Part shown: one piece after another, positions 1 through 11,046 of the stretch
Position numbering within the stretch: position 1 is the stretch's first letter
Layout of the letters: the number at the start of each line of letters is the position of its first letter
NCBI RefSeq assembly: GCF_014650435.1
Contig: NZ_BMUY01000013.1
Location: forward strand, 62,001 to 126,000
Length of the DNA stretch: 64,000 bases
DNA from: Streptomyces tendae
Lineage (GTDB): Bacteria > Actinomycetota > Actinomycetes > Streptomycetales > Streptomycetaceae
Direction: 5' to 3'
Translations under genes and position numbers: made by a program
Notes under the pieces: model-generated
Told to the model about the DNA's origin: nothing
What the model saw: the letters and a program-made list of their open reading frames with translations, nothing else
The model's database searches: none

Positions 1-2292
1 GTCGTCGGGCGCCACACGCGCGTGGAGGTCGTCACGACCGGTGTGCTGCTGCAGCGGCTCCAGCGGGACCAGGAGCTGACGGGCGTCGACGCGGTGGTGC
101 TGGACGAGTGCCACGAGCGGCATCTGGACGCGGACACGTCGGCGGCCTTCCTGTGGGACGTGAGGCAGGCCCTGCGGCCCGAGCTGCGGCTGGTGGCGGC
201 GTCGGCGACGACCGACGCGGCGGGCTGGTCCCGGTTGCTGGGCGACGCGCCGGTCGTCGAGGCGCACGGCGTGTCGTACCCCGTCGAGGCCGTGTGGGCG
301 CCACCGGTGCGGCCGGTGCGGCCACCTCACGGGATGCGGGTGGACCCGGCGCTGCTCTCCCACGTGGCCTCGGTGGTGCGGCGGGCGCTGGCCGAACGGG
401 ACGGGGACGTGTTGTGCTTCCTGCCCGGGGTCGGTGAGATCTCCCGCGTCGCCGGGCAGCTGGGGGCGCTCGCGGACGTGGACGTGCTCCAGGTGCACGG
501 GCGGGCGCCCGCGGCCGTGCAGGACGCGGTACTGGCGCCCGGGGCGCGGCGCCGGGTGGTGCTGGCGACGTCGGTGGCCGAGTCCTCGCTGACCGTTCCG
601 GGCGTGCGGGTGGTGGTGGACGCGGGTCTTGCGCGGGAACCGCGGGTGGACCACGCGCGGGGGCTCAGCGCGCTGACGACGGTACGGGCCTCGCGGGCGG
701 CGGCGCGGCAGCGGGCGGGCCGGGCCGGACGCGAGGCGCCGGGAGTGGTGTACCGCTGCTGGGCGGAGGCGGAGGACGCCCGGCTGCCGGGGTTTCCCGC
801 GCCGGAGATCAAGGTGGCCGACCTGACGGCGTTCGCGTTGCAGGCGGCCTGCTGGGGCGATCCGGACGCGTCGGGTCTGGCGCTGCTCGATCCGCCGCCG
901 GGCGGGGCGATGGCGGCCGCCCGGTCGGTGCTGGCGGCGGTCGGCGCGGTGGACTCCACCGGCCGGGCGACGGAGCGAGGGGTACGACTGGCCCGCCTCG
1001 GCCTGCACCCCCGGCTGGGCCGAGCGCTCCTGGACGCGGCGGAGCCGGGCGCGGGGGCTTCGCCGCGTGCCGCCTCGGGCTCACCGGCGGCGGCTGCCGG
1101 CCGCGCCGGTGGCTGCGGCGGAGGTCGGGCCGAGGTGGTCGCCGAGGTGGTGGGGCTGTTGAGCGAAGAGGCGCCGCGGGAGTACGGGGACGATCTGGTG
1201 TCCGTGCTGCGGGCGGCTCGGCGGGGCGGTGACGCGTACGGGGCCCGGTGGCGGGCCGAGGTGCGACGGCTGCGGGCCGCCGTGGGGGCCGCGGACGGCG
1301 GGCCGGGACGGCAGGCCGGCGACGGTGCCCTCGCCGGCCTGGTGGCCGCCCTGGCCTTTCCCGAGCGGGTGGCCAGGAAGGACGGCGGTTCGTACCTGAT
1401 GGTCTCCGGCACCCGGGCGGAACTGCCCGAGGCGTCGGCCCTGCGTGGGGCGCCTTGGATCGCCGTCGCCGTGGCCGACCGGCCCGTGGGCAGGGGGCAC
1501 GCGCGCGTGCAGCTCGGTGCGGCCGTCGACGAGGAGACCGCCCGGCTCGCGGCGGGGGCGCTGCTGACGGAGCGGGACGAGGTGCACTGGGCGGACGGCG
1601 ACGTGGTGGCCCGGCGGGTCGAACGGCTCGGGGCGGTGGAACTGGCGGTGCGGCCCCTCACCGACGCCGACCCCGTGCTCGTGCGGGGCGCGCTGCTGGA
1701 GGGGCTGCGGCGGGAGGGGTTCGGGCTGCTGGGCCGGTCGGCCGACGCCGAGCTGCTGCGCAAGCGGCTCGCGTTCCTGCGCCGGCACCTCGGTGAGCCC
1801 TGGCCGGACGTCACGGACGAGGCGATGCTCGCGCGCGCGGACGAGTGGCTGGAGCCCGAGCTCGGCCGGGCCCGGCGGCGGTCCGACCTGGGGCGGATCG
1901 ACGCCGGGCAGGCGTTGACGCGGTTGCTGCCCTGGGCGTCCGGTGAAGCGGCACGGCTCGACGAGCTGGCCCCCGAGCGGATCCTCGTGCCCAGTGGGTC
2001 CAGGATCCGGATCGACTACGGCGACCCCGGACAGCCCGTCCTGGCCGTGAAGTTGCAGGAGATGTTCGGGCTCCAGCGGTCACCCGAGATCGCCGGGGTG
2101 CCGCTCCTCGTGCATCTGCTCTCCCCCGCCGGCCGCCCCGCCGCGGTCACCGCCGACCTGGCCTCGTTCTGGAAGGACGGCTACAAGGGCGTACGCGCGG
2201 AGCTGCGCGGCCGGTATCCGAAGCATCCGTGGCCCGAGGACCCGGCCACGGCGGAGCCGACGCGGTACACGAAGGCCCGGCTCGGCACGTGA
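1..2292 (+). CDS. hrpB: ATP-dependent RNA helicase HrpB, 3' part (5' end outside window)
   Basis: This is the C-terminal part of a DEAH-family superfamily 2 helicase; the reading frame is open to the window edge. Visible helicase motifs are motif II as DECHER just after the edge, motif III as SATT, a second RecA-like lobe with a VVLATSVAESSLT segment, and motif VI as QRAGRAGR near 709-735. The last ~150 residues carry the HrpB-type C-terminal domain (LPWASGEAARLDELAP, then RIRIDYGDPGQPVLAVKLQE), which separates HrpB from HrpA. A low-complexity Ala/Gly insertion lies near 1030-1130. HrpB proteins are cytosolic and their substrates are poorly defined. Product identity is secure; the missing start cannot be assessed. 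Confidence 0.92.
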   Translation, partial: VVGRHTRVEVVTTGVLLQRLQRDQELTGVDAVVLDECHERHLDADTSAAFLWDVRQALRPELRLVAASATTDAAGWSRLLGDAPVVEAHGVSYPVEAVWAPPVRPVRPPHGMRVDPALLSHVASVVRRALAERDGDVLCFLPGVGEISRVAGQLGALADVDVLQVHGRAPAAVQDAVLAPGARRRVVLATSVAESSLTVPGVRVVVDAGLAREPRVDHARGLSALTTVRASRAAARQRAGRAGREAPGVVYRCWAEAEDARLPGFPAPEIKVADLTAFALQAACWGDPDASGLALLDPPPGGAMAAARSVLAAVGAVDSTGRATERGVRLARLGLHPRLGRALLDAAEPGAGASPRAASGSPAAAAGRAGGCGGGRAEVVAEVVGLLSEEAPREYGDDLVSVLRAARRGGDAYGARWRAEVRRLRAAVGAADGGPGRQAGDGALAGLVAALAFPERVARKDGGSYLMVSGTRAELPEASALRGAPWIAVAVADRPVGRGHARVQLGAAVDEETARLAAGALLTERDEVHWADGDVVARRVERLGAVELAVRPLTDADPVLVRGALLEGLRREGFGLLGRSADAELLRKRLAFLRRHLGEPWPDVTDEAMLARADEWLEPELGRARRRSDLGRIDAGQALTRLLPWASGEAARLDELAPERILVPSGSRIRIDYGDPGQPVLAVKLQEMFGLQRSPEIAGVPLLVHLLSPAGRPAAVTADLASFWKDGYKGVRAELRGRYPKHPWPEDPATAEPTRYTKARLGT

Positions 2293-2299
2293 CCGGTTT

Positions 2300-2329
2300 C
2301 CGCCCGGCGGGGAGCGCCCCGCCGGGCGG
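2300..2329. terminator. Bidirectional hairpin terminator between hrpB and the transglycosylase gene
   Basis: A perfect 13-bp GC-rich inverted repeat (2300-2312 with 2317-2329) encloses a 4-nt loop and lies between the convergent ends of hrpB (plus) and the transglycosylase gene (minus). There is no U-tract, which is usual for Streptomyces terminators. Its position and strength suit termination from both sides. Confidence 0.75.
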
Positions 2330-2337
2330 GACGGTCC

Positions 2338-4116
2338 CTACGCCTCCGGTGCCGTCGAGGGCTCGGTCGACGGGTCCGGCGTCGGCTCGGCCGCCTTGGC
2401 CACCTTCAGGGTGATGTCGAGCCGGCCGCCGCCCGGCGTGGTGAGGCGGAGGACGTACGTGCCCTCGGCGTCGTCGGCGAACAGCTTCGGCAGCTCCAGC
2501 AGGCCGTTGGCGTCCGTCTGCCGACCGGTCAGCGTACGGACGGCCTTTCCGTCGGCGTCCTTGAAGTAGGGGCCCTTGTCGTTCTCGGTCGGGTCGTCCT
2601 CGGACTTGATGAGGGTCGCGGTGACGGCGACCTTGTCCGCGACGGCGCCCTTGAGCGTGGCCTTCACCTGGACCGGGTCGGCGAACTCGCCGCCCGGTGT
2701 GCACGTCAGCTCGGTCTCACCGGTGCTGGTGAGGGCGTCGGCGACGCGCTCGGTGACGGTGGCCTTGTAGTCGAGGCCCGGGACGGTACGGCCGATCACG
2801 GTGGCGCGGACGGTGAACCCTCCGGTCTGCTCACCCGCCACCAGCGCGGGCGCGACGGCCACGCCGGAGGCGTTGGTGGTGACCGCGGCGACCTTGTCCC
2901 CGCCGGTGAAGGCGGCGTCTGTGTCGCCCAGGACGGTGAAGCGGACGCGCACCTTGCCGACGGCCTTCCCTGCCTTGGTCTCGGCGCGGGCGCTGATCTT
3001 CTCGGCGAACGTGTCGCCCGCGATCGCAGTGAGCCCCGTGGTACCGGCGGCCTCCAGGTGGTGAACCGTGTCGGTGGGTGTGGGGGCCGGGGTGGGGGTC
3101 TCGGTCGGCGGCGTCGGGTCCTTGGGCGGGGTGGAGGGGCTGGTGCTCGGACCGCCGGGGTCGGTGGGCTTGCCCGACGACGGCGGCTTGCTCGGGCTCT
3201 GGGACGGGCCCGGCGTCGCGCCCGGAGTCTGCGACCCGGTGCTCGCGCCCGCGCCGCCCGGCGAGGGGTCGGCGCCGGCGGCCGTGTCGTCGCTGCGGCC
3301 GACCGGGAGGCTGCCGGTGCCGTCCGGGATCTCGTGGGTGCCCTTGCGGTAGTGCTCCAGCCACGACAGGACCGTGTTCAGGTAGTCCTGCGAGTTGTTG
3401 TAGCTGAGGATCGCGCGATTGAGGTCGGCCTGGTCGGACAGGTCCCAGTCGAAGCGGCACAGGTAGTGGCCGGCGGCGAGCGCGGCGTCGTAGACGTTGT
3501 TGGGGTCTTCCTTGCCGTCGCCGTTGCCGTCGCGGCCCGCCCACGCCCAGGTGGACGGGATGAACTGCATGGGGCCCACGGCGTTGTCGTAGCTGCTGTT
3601 GCCGTCGTAGACGCCGTTGTCGGTGTCCTTGATGAGCGCGAAGCCGTTGCCGTCGAGCTGCGGGCCGATGATCCTGCCGATCGTGGTGCCGTTGGCGTCG
3701 ACGCGGCCGCCGCGAGCCTGGCCGGACTCCACCTTGCCGATGGCGGCGAGCAGTTGCCACGGCAGGTTGCAGCCGGGCTTGGCCCGGCGCAGCTCCGACT
3801 CGGCCTTCTTGTAGGCGTCGAGGACGGTGGCCGGGATGCCGGCCTCGGACGAGCCCCGGGAGGAGGGGGTGCCCGTGGTCGGGGAGGGGTTGGGACTGTT
3901 GAGCGGCGGCAGGTCGGTGTAGTAGGGCGAGTTGCCCGTGGCGCTCTCCTCGGGAGGCGTGTCGGACGTCGGCATGTTGTCGGCGGTGGTCTGTCTGCCG
4001 TTGCCGTCGGCCGTCACGTCGGGGGCCTGGGACGCGGACAGGGCCGCGACCGCGACCGCCGCCACGGTGGTGGTGACCGCCGCCTTGCGGAGCCTCCTGT
4101 CGAAATGCGCCGCCAT
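2338..4116 (-). CDS. Secreted lytic transglycosylase (SLT/MltB-like) with C-terminal Ig-like region
   Basis: The 592-residue protein has a signal peptide (residues 1-32, basic n-region then an Ala/Val core). A lytic murein transglycosylase domain covers about residues 95-265. The likely catalytic glutamate is Glu130 in AAIGKVES, and GPMQFIPSTW (181-190) is the conserved MltB/SLT signature. Residues 285-350 are a Pro/Thr/Ser-rich linker. The remaining ~230 residues are Val/Thr-rich with repeated beta-strand-like segments, consistent with Ig-like or surface-exposed domains. It should cleave peptidoglycan glycan strands outside the membrane. It is a single gene with its own upstream region. The function of the C-terminal region is inferred only. 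Confidence 0.85.
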   Translation of the reverse strand: MAAHFDRRLRKAAVTTTVAAVAVAALSASQAPDVTADGNGRQTTADNMPTSDTPPEESATGNSPYYTDLPPLNSPNPSPTTGTPSSRGSSEAGIPATVLDAYKKAESELRRAKPGCNLPWQLLAAIGKVESGQARGGRVDANGTTIGRIIGPQLDGNGFALIKDTDNGVYDGNSSYDNAVGPMQFIPSTWAWAGRDGNGDGKEDPNNVYDAALAAGHYLCRFDWDLSDQADLNRAILSYNNSQDYLNTVLSWLEHYRKGTHEIPDGTGSLPVGRSDDTAAGADPSPGGAGASTGSQTPGATPGPSQSPSKPPSSGKPTDPGGPSTSPSTPPKDPTPPTETPTPAPTPTDTVHHLEAAGTTGLTAIAGDTFAEKISARAETKAGKAVGKVRVRFTVLGDTDAAFTGGDKVAAVTTNASGVAVAPALVAGEQTGGFTVRATVIGRTVPGLDYKATVTERVADALTSTGETELTCTPGGEFADPVQVKATLKGAVADKVAVTATLIKSEDDPTENDKGPYFKDADGKAVRTLTGRQTDANGLLELPKLFADDAEGTYVLRLTTPGGGRLDITLKVAKAAEPTPDPSTEPSTAPEA

Positions 4117-4419
4117 AGAGTGAACCCCTCCCGTGGACGCCCGCGCGTCCGTCCCGTCCGTCTTCTGCTGTCGTACGCGTCCGTCGTACCGGCTGTGTCC
4201 GCCCTGTTGTGACGATCGACAGGCGCAGACGGTTGCACCTCGATCCTCCGGGCACCGTGCGCGTCTGTTCGACCCGTACCGTGCCGCAGGCGACCCTACG
4301 ACAACTTCCTTTGCGCGGGCACCCGTTCCTGCCCGATATTCACCACTTGGCCATATGAGGAGTTCTGTTGCCGTTCGCCCCCCCCGGTCACGCGGCCGCC
4401 TTGCCGTCCGGGGCCGTGG
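4117..4419. other. Intergenic region upstream of the transglycosylase gene
   Basis: I see no convincing coding potential on either strand. The stretch should hold the promoter of the minus-strand transglycosylase gene and the 3' end of the small minus-strand gene at 4420-4791. It is less GC-rich around 4290-4370 (runs such as ACTTGGCCATATGAGGAG), which fits a promoter region. I cannot assign -35/-10 boxes with confidence. Confidence 0.5.
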
Positions 4420-4791
4420 TCAGTACCGCGTCGGGCCGCCCGGTCGGGCGCCGAGTGAGTCGGCGGTCGCGACGAACACGGTGAAGGTCTGGGCAGGTCG
4501 GGGGCGCGGCAGCAGGGTGAGGGCCAGCGCGAGGTAGCCGCGGGCCAGGTCGGCCCAAAGCCGCCAGGCGGGTGTCTCGTGCGGGGCGGCGGCGGTCGCG
4601 CGGGCCCGGCGGGCGAGTGGGCGGCGGAGGTCCGACGCGGTGCGGCGCAGGACCGTCGTGAGGGTGGCGGGGGTGCGGCCGGTACTTGCGCCCGGTGCGA
4701 AGACCGGGACCGGGAGGAGTGGCACGCGGGCGGGTCCGTCGGTGCGTGCCCGTGCCGGTGTCGTCCGGTGGTGGAGCATGCGTATACCCAT
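4420..4791 (-). CDS. Small protein of unknown function downstream of polA
   Basis: This is a 123-codon frame with ATG at 4791 and a purine-rich GTGAGGA about 9 nt upstream. Composition argues for a real gene: PAWRLWADLARGYLALALTL contains aromatic and aliphatic residues that antisense shadow frames usually lack, and an amphipathic or weakly hydrophobic helix is predicted around residues 80-95. The N-terminal 70 residues are Arg/Ala/Thr-rich. It lies 290 bp downstream of polA on the same strand. No domain is recognised and no function is proposed. The same frame stays open far upstream into the polA antisense-phase region, so only the part from 4791 is supported. Confidence 0.5.
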   Translation of the reverse strand: MGIRMLHHRTTPARARTDGPARVPLLPVPVFAPGASTGRTPATLTTVLRRTASDLRRPLARRARATAAAPHETPAWRLWADLARGYLALALTLLPRPRPAQTFTVFVATADSLGARPGGPTRY

Positions 4792-5081
4792 GCCCGCATC
4801 CTCACGGGAGACGGGGGGCGGGGCGTTTCCTCGGGGGCCACCGGAGTGACGGAAGCGGTGGGCGAGTGGCCCCGGGGCCGCCCACCAGCGCCGGAAGAGT
4901 GACCCGGCGTTGGGGGCGGGGTGCGCAGCCCGGCGCCGACGGGCTGGCCGGCGTTGAGGGCGGGGCGGGGTGGGGTGTACGCAGCCCGGCGTTGCGGGGT
5001 GCCTCCCCCACCGCCCACCCGTGCCGCCCAGCGGCACGACTGCCCGCAGCGGCGCGGCGCGACTGCCCGCAGCGGCGGAGG
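4792..5081. repeat. Repeat-rich polA 3' intergenic region with hairpin
   Basis: There is no gene. The region holds imperfect direct repeats, for example two copies built around CGCAGCCCGGCG near 4920-5000, and a perfect 7-bp hairpin (5021-5027 with 5031-5037). The 17-mer GACTGCCCGCAGCGGCG occurs twice with a 23-nt period (5038-5054 and 5061-5077). Hairpin and repeats lie directly 3' of the polA stop and may act as its terminator. Confidence 0.55.
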
Positions 5082-7805
5082 CTAGTGTGCTGCCGATTCC
5101 CAGTCCTGGCCCGCGCCTACCGAGACGCCCAGGGGGACGCTGAGCTGCACCGCGTTGGCCATTTCGCGGCGGACCAGCTCCTCCGCCGCGGCACGCTCGC
5201 CCGGGGCGATCTCCAGGACGATTTCGTCGTGGACCTGGAGGAGCATGCGGGACGCGAGGCCGGCCTCGCGCAGCGCCTTGTCCACGTTGAGCATGGCGAT
5301 CTTGACGATGTCGGCCGCCGTGCCCTGGATCGGCGCGTTCAGGGCCATCCTCTCGGCCGCCTCGCGGCGCTGGCGGTTGTCGCTGTTGAGGTCGGGGAGG
5401 TAGCGGCGGCGGCCGAAGAGGGTCGCCGTGTAACCCGTGGCCCGTGCCTCGTCGACGACCCGGCGCAGATAGTCCCGCACGCCGCCGAAACGCTCGAAGT
5501 AGGCGTCCATCAGGCCGCGGGCCTCGGCCGCCTCGATGTTCAGCTGCTGGGAGAGCCCGAAGGCGGACAGTCCGTACGCCAGGCCGTAGGACATGGCCTT
5601 GATCTTGCGGCGCATCTCCGCGTCCACGGCGGACTGCTCGACGGAGAAGACCTGGGCGGCCGCGGTGGTGTGCAGGTCCTCGCCGGACGTGAACGCCTCG
5701 GTCAGGCCCGCGTCCTCGGAGAGGTGGGCCATCACCCGCAGCTCGATCTGGCTGTAGTCGGCCGTCATCAGGGACTCGAAGCCCTCGCCGACCACGAAGC
5801 CGCGGCGGATCGCCCGGCCCTCGTCGGTGCGGACCGGGATGTTCTGCAGGTTCGGGTCGGTGGAGGAGAGGCGGCCGGTCGCGGCGACCGTCTGGTTGAA
5901 CGTGGTGTGGATGCGGCCGTCCGCGGCGATCGTCTTGATCAGGCCCTCCACCGTGACGCGCAGCTTGGCCTGCTCCCGGTGGCGGAGCATGATCACCGGC
6001 AGCTCGTTGTCCGTCTGGGCCGCGAGCCAGGCCAGGGCGTCGGCGTCGGTGGTGTAGCCGGTCTTGGTCTTCTTGGTCTTCGGCAGGTTCAGCTCGCCGA
6101 AGAGGACCTCCTGGAGCTGCTTGGGCGAACCCAGGTTGAACTCGCGTCCGGCCGCCGCGTGGGCCTCCTTGACCGCCTGCTGGACGGCACCCGCGAACAT
6201 CTGCTCCATGGCCTGGAGGTGCTCCCGGTCGGCCGCGATGCCGTGCCGCTCCATGCGGGCGAGCAGCGCGGACGTGGGCAGCTCCATGTCGCGCAGCAGG
6301 TCGGCGGCGCCCACGTCGGCCAGGCGGCTCTCGAAGGTCTCGCCCAGGTCGAGGATGGCGCGGGCCTGCACCATCAGCACCTCGGCCTCGGCACCCTCGT
6401 CCGCGCCGAAGGCGAGCTGTCCGTCGGCCGCGGCGGCGGGGGCCAACTCGCGGTGCAGGTACTCCAGGGACAGCGCGTCCAGGTCGAAGGAGCGGCGGCC
6501 GGGCTTGACCAGGTAGGCGGCAAGCGCGGTGTCCATGCCCACGCCGGCGACGCTCCAGCCGTGCTCGGCGAAGACGCGCATCGCGCCCTTGGCGTTGTGG
6601 AAGACCTTGGGCCGGTCCGGGTCGGAGAGCCAGGAGCGGAACGCCGTCTCGTCGGCCTCGTCGATCTCCGTCGGGTCGAACCAGGCGGCCTTCCCGTCGG
6701 ACGCGGCGAGCGCGACCTCGGTCACCGAGCCGGTGCCCAGAGCCCAGGTGTCGACGGTGGCCACGCCGAGCGGCTGCGCGCCGTGCTCGGTGAGCCAGCC
6801 GGCCAGCTCGCCCGTGCCCAGCACGGTGCCGTCCAGCTCGACGCCGTCCGCGACCACCGGGGTGGCCTCGGCCTCCTCGGCGCCCGGGTCGACGGCGTAG
6901 AGCCGCTCGCGCAGCGAGGGGTTGCGGATCTCCAGGGTGTCCAGGATCACCGCGACGCCCTTGCGGTCGTAGGCCGTCCGCTCCAGGTCGGTGACGGTCC
7001 TCGGCAGCTCGACGCGCCGCTCCAGCTCGGTGAGCCGACGGTTGAGCTTCACGTTCTCCAGGTGGTCGCGCAGGTTCTGCCCGGCCTTGCCCTTGACCTC
7101 GTCGACACGCTCGACCAGCTCCGCGAACGACCCGAACTGGTTGATCCACTTCGCGGCCGTCTTCTCGCCGACGCCCGGGATGCCCGGCAGGTTGTCGGAG
7201 GGGTCGCCGCGCAGCGCCGCGAAGTCGGGGTACTGGGCGGGGGTCAGCCCGTACTTCTCGAAGACCTTCTCCGGGGTGAAGCGGGTCAGCTCGGAGACGC
7301 CCTTGGTGGGATACAGGACCGTGGTGTGCTCGCTGACGAGCTGGAAGGAGTCCCGGTCGCCGGTGACGATCAGGACGTCAAAGCCCTCGGCCTCGGCCTG
7401 GGTGGCGAGGGTGGCGATGACGTCGTCCGCCTCGAAGCCCTCGACGGCGAACCGGGGTACGTGCATGGAGTCGAGCAGCTCGCCGATCAGCTCCACCTGC
7501 CCCTTGAACTCGTCCGGGGTCTTGGAGCGGTTCGCCTTGTACTCGGTGAACTCCTCGGACCGCCAGGTCTTGCGGGAGACGTCGAACGCCACCGCGAAGT
7601 GCGTGGGCGCCTCGTCACGCAGGGTGTTGGCCAGCATCGACGCGAAGCCGTAGATCGCGTTGGTCGGCTGGCCGGTCGCGGTCGTGAAGTTCTCCGCGGG
7701 CAGCGCGAAGAACGCGCGGTACGCCAGCGAGTGCCCGTCCATGAGCATCAGCCGCGGTCGGGCGCCGGAGGTGCTGTCGGTCTTCTTCGATGCTGTCTTC
7801 GCCAC
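5082..7805 (-). CDS. polA: DNA polymerase I
   Basis: Family A polymerase for Okazaki-fragment maturation and repair. GTG at 7805 (907 residues) is chosen because GGATCGG lies just upstream and the conserved N-terminus follows; an in-frame ATG at 7829 would add 8 residues. Domains in order: a 5'-3' exonuclease (about 20-300, with MDGHSLAYRAF and GDRDSFQLV); a 3'-5' exonuclease-like fold (about 320-490); and the polymerase (about 500-907) with motif A (DYSQIELRVMAHL), motif B (RRKIKAMSYGLAYG) and motif C (QVHDEIVLE). The proofreading domain lacks the DEDD acidic residues, e.g. GVATVDTW where FDTET is expected. Motif B has Tyr where E. coli has Phe762. Both traits are usual in actinobacterial Pol I. 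Confidence 0.97.
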   Translation of the reverse strand: MAKTASKKTDSTSGARPRLMLMDGHSLAYRAFFALPAENFTTATGQPTNAIYGFASMLANTLRDEAPTHFAVAFDVSRKTWRSEEFTEYKANRSKTPDEFKGQVELIGELLDSMHVPRFAVEGFEADDVIATLATQAEAEGFDVLIVTGDRDSFQLVSEHTTVLYPTKGVSELTRFTPEKVFEKYGLTPAQYPDFAALRGDPSDNLPGIPGVGEKTAAKWINQFGSFAELVERVDEVKGKAGQNLRDHLENVKLNRRLTELERRVELPRTVTDLERTAYDRKGVAVILDTLEIRNPSLRERLYAVDPGAEEAEATPVVADGVELDGTVLGTGELAGWLTEHGAQPLGVATVDTWALGTGSVTEVALAASDGKAAWFDPTEIDEADETAFRSWLSDPDRPKVFHNAKGAMRVFAEHGWSVAGVGMDTALAAYLVKPGRRSFDLDALSLEYLHRELAPAAAADGQLAFGADEGAEAEVLMVQARAILDLGETFESRLADVGAADLLRDMELPTSALLARMERHGIAADREHLQAMEQMFAGAVQQAVKEAHAAAGREFNLGSPKQLQEVLFGELNLPKTKKTKTGYTTDADALAWLAAQTDNELPVIMLRHREQAKLRVTVEGLIKTIAADGRIHTTFNQTVAATGRLSSTDPNLQNIPVRTDEGRAIRRGFVVGEGFESLMTADYSQIELRVMAHLSEDAGLTEAFTSGEDLHTTAAAQVFSVEQSAVDAEMRRKIKAMSYGLAYGLSAFGLSQQLNIEAAEARGLMDAYFERFGGVRDYLRRVVDEARATGYTATLFGRRRYLPDLNSDNRQRREAAERMALNAPIQGTAADIVKIAMLNVDKALREAGLASRMLLQVHDEIVLEIAPGERAAAEELVRREMANAVQLSVPLGVSVGAGQDWESAAH

Positions 7806-7886
7806 GACACCGATCCTGCCACGTGGCACTGACAGTCGGTGCCGGGTGCGTCTGTGGCACGGGTGCAGTTCTACGGTGCGGGTGCG

Positions 7887-7953
7887 TCGTGGCTGGTCGC
7901 GCCCACGCGGCGGAGCCGCACGTCGAGCACGGCCCCGCGCCCCTTCAGGGCGC
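7887..7953. repeat. Dispersed Streptomyces intergenic repeat, copy A
   Basis: A ~67-bp segment of the divergent polA / oxidoreductase intergenic region matches 51707-51776 in the same orientation. Shared blocks include TCGTGG, TCGCGCCC and GCGCCCCTT, and both copies end in a GCGCCC/GGGCGC-type hairpin (here 7937-7942 with 7948-7953). I recognise it as an abundant dispersed non-coding repeat of Streptomyces chromosomes. Confidence 0.7.
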
Positions 7954-8037
7954 CGATCGTGCCCGGCATCTCAAGCTGCCGTCGGCGCGTGCGAGGATCG
8001 GAGACGTACTTCACACGTGTACGCGAAGGAGCGCGCG

Positions 8038-10317
<2,280 letters not shown>

Positions 10318-10341
10318 GCGTTTGCTCAGCCAAGCGAAGCG

Positions 10342-10372
10342 GCCGGCCGGTCGGCCCCAGCAACCGGCCGGC
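10342..10372. terminator. Hairpin downstream of the molybdopterin oxidoreductase gene
   Basis: A perfect 10-bp inverted repeat (10342-10351 with 10363-10372) with an 11-nt loop lies 25 nt after the oxidoreductase stop and ends 41 nt before the thioesterase gene. It is probably a terminator or mRNA 3' stabiliser. Confidence 0.5.
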
Positions 10373-10413
10373 GGCCACCGACCACAGACGGATGGACGAA
10401 ACGGAGCCGGCCC

Positions 10414-10902
10414 ATGGGCGAGCAGCAGCAGGTGCAGTTCCCGCAGGAGGTCATCGACGAGTACGCCGCGCTCGGGGTGGACCTGCCCGCGCTGTTCTCC
10501 GCCGGGCACCTGGGAACGCGCATGGGCGTCCAGATCGTCGAGGCGTCCGCGGACCGGGTCGTCGGCACGATGCCGGTGGAGGGCAACACCCAGCCGTACG
10601 GACTGCTGCACGGCGGCGCCTCGGCCGTGCTGGCCGAGACGCTCGGGTCGGTCGGCTCGATGCTGCACGGCGGTTCCTCCAAGATCGCCGTCGGTGTCGA
10701 CCTGAACTGCACCCATCACCGCGGGGTCCGTTCCGGCCTGGTCACCGGGGTGGCCACGCCGGTGCACCGGGGCCGGTCGACGGCGACGTACGAGGTCGTG
10801 ATCAGCGACGAGCAGGACCGCCGGGTGTGCACCGCCCGGCTGACCTGCCTGCTGCGCGACCTGAACCCCGGCGACGGGGCCCCGACGGCCGCGACGGGCT
10901 GA
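10414..10902 (+). CDS. PaaI-family hotdog-fold acyl-CoA thioesterase
   Basis: The 162-residue single hotdog domain has the PaaI/YbgC-type signature QPYGLLHGGASAVLAETLGS (residues ~55-74), where the HGG motif caps the hot-dog helix and binds CoA. A second conserved strand follows (VGVDLNCTHHRGV). Family members hydrolyse aromatic or medium-chain acyl-CoAs in the cytosol as homotetramers. A GGAG sequence precedes ATG 10414. It follows the oxidoreductase by ~100 nt with a hairpin between, so co-transcription is possible but not required. Placement near polA and an ANTAR regulator is, to my knowledge, common in actinobacteria. The physiological substrate is unknown. Confidence 0.85.
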   Translation: MGEQQQVQFPQEVIDEYAALGVDLPALFSAGHLGTRMGVQIVEASADRVVGTMPVEGNTQPYGLLHGGASAVLAETLGSVGSMLHGGSSKIAVGVDLNCTHHRGVRSGLVTGVATPVHRGRSTATYEVVISDEQDRRVCTARLTCLLRDLNPGDGAPTAATG

Positions 10903-10987
10903 GCACCCGCGCCGAGCTCCCCGCGGCGCCTGCCGGGGACTACCGGTGCCTGCCGGGGGCCTGCCGGTCCCGCCCGCGGCACCCGTG

Positions 10988-11016
10988 ACACCGGCATTGC
11001 CTACACCGGCATTGCC
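10988..11016. repeat. Two-copy 15-bp tandem repeat upstream of the lipoprotein gene
   Basis: ACACCGGCATTGCC occurs twice with a 15-bp period (starts at 10988 and 11003). Just upstream, near 10925-10970, there are three loose copies of CTGCCGGGG. The stretch 10903-11046 otherwise contains no gene and should hold the promoter of the lipoprotein gene. Confidence 0.5.
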
Positions 11017-11046
11017 CGCGGTCGTCCCGCGTCCTAGCGTCAGGGC

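Noticed and set aside
3058..4212. Plus-strand frame opposite the transglycosylase gene
   Set aside because: Gly/Arg/Val-rich shadow of the Pro/Thr-rich linker and domain on the minus strand, with no plausible ribosome-binding site or domain.
4686..7832. Long plus-strand frame opposite polA (1048 codons)
   Set aside because: Shadow of polA. The predicted protein is repetitive in Leu/Gly/Asp/Gln with no recognisable motif.
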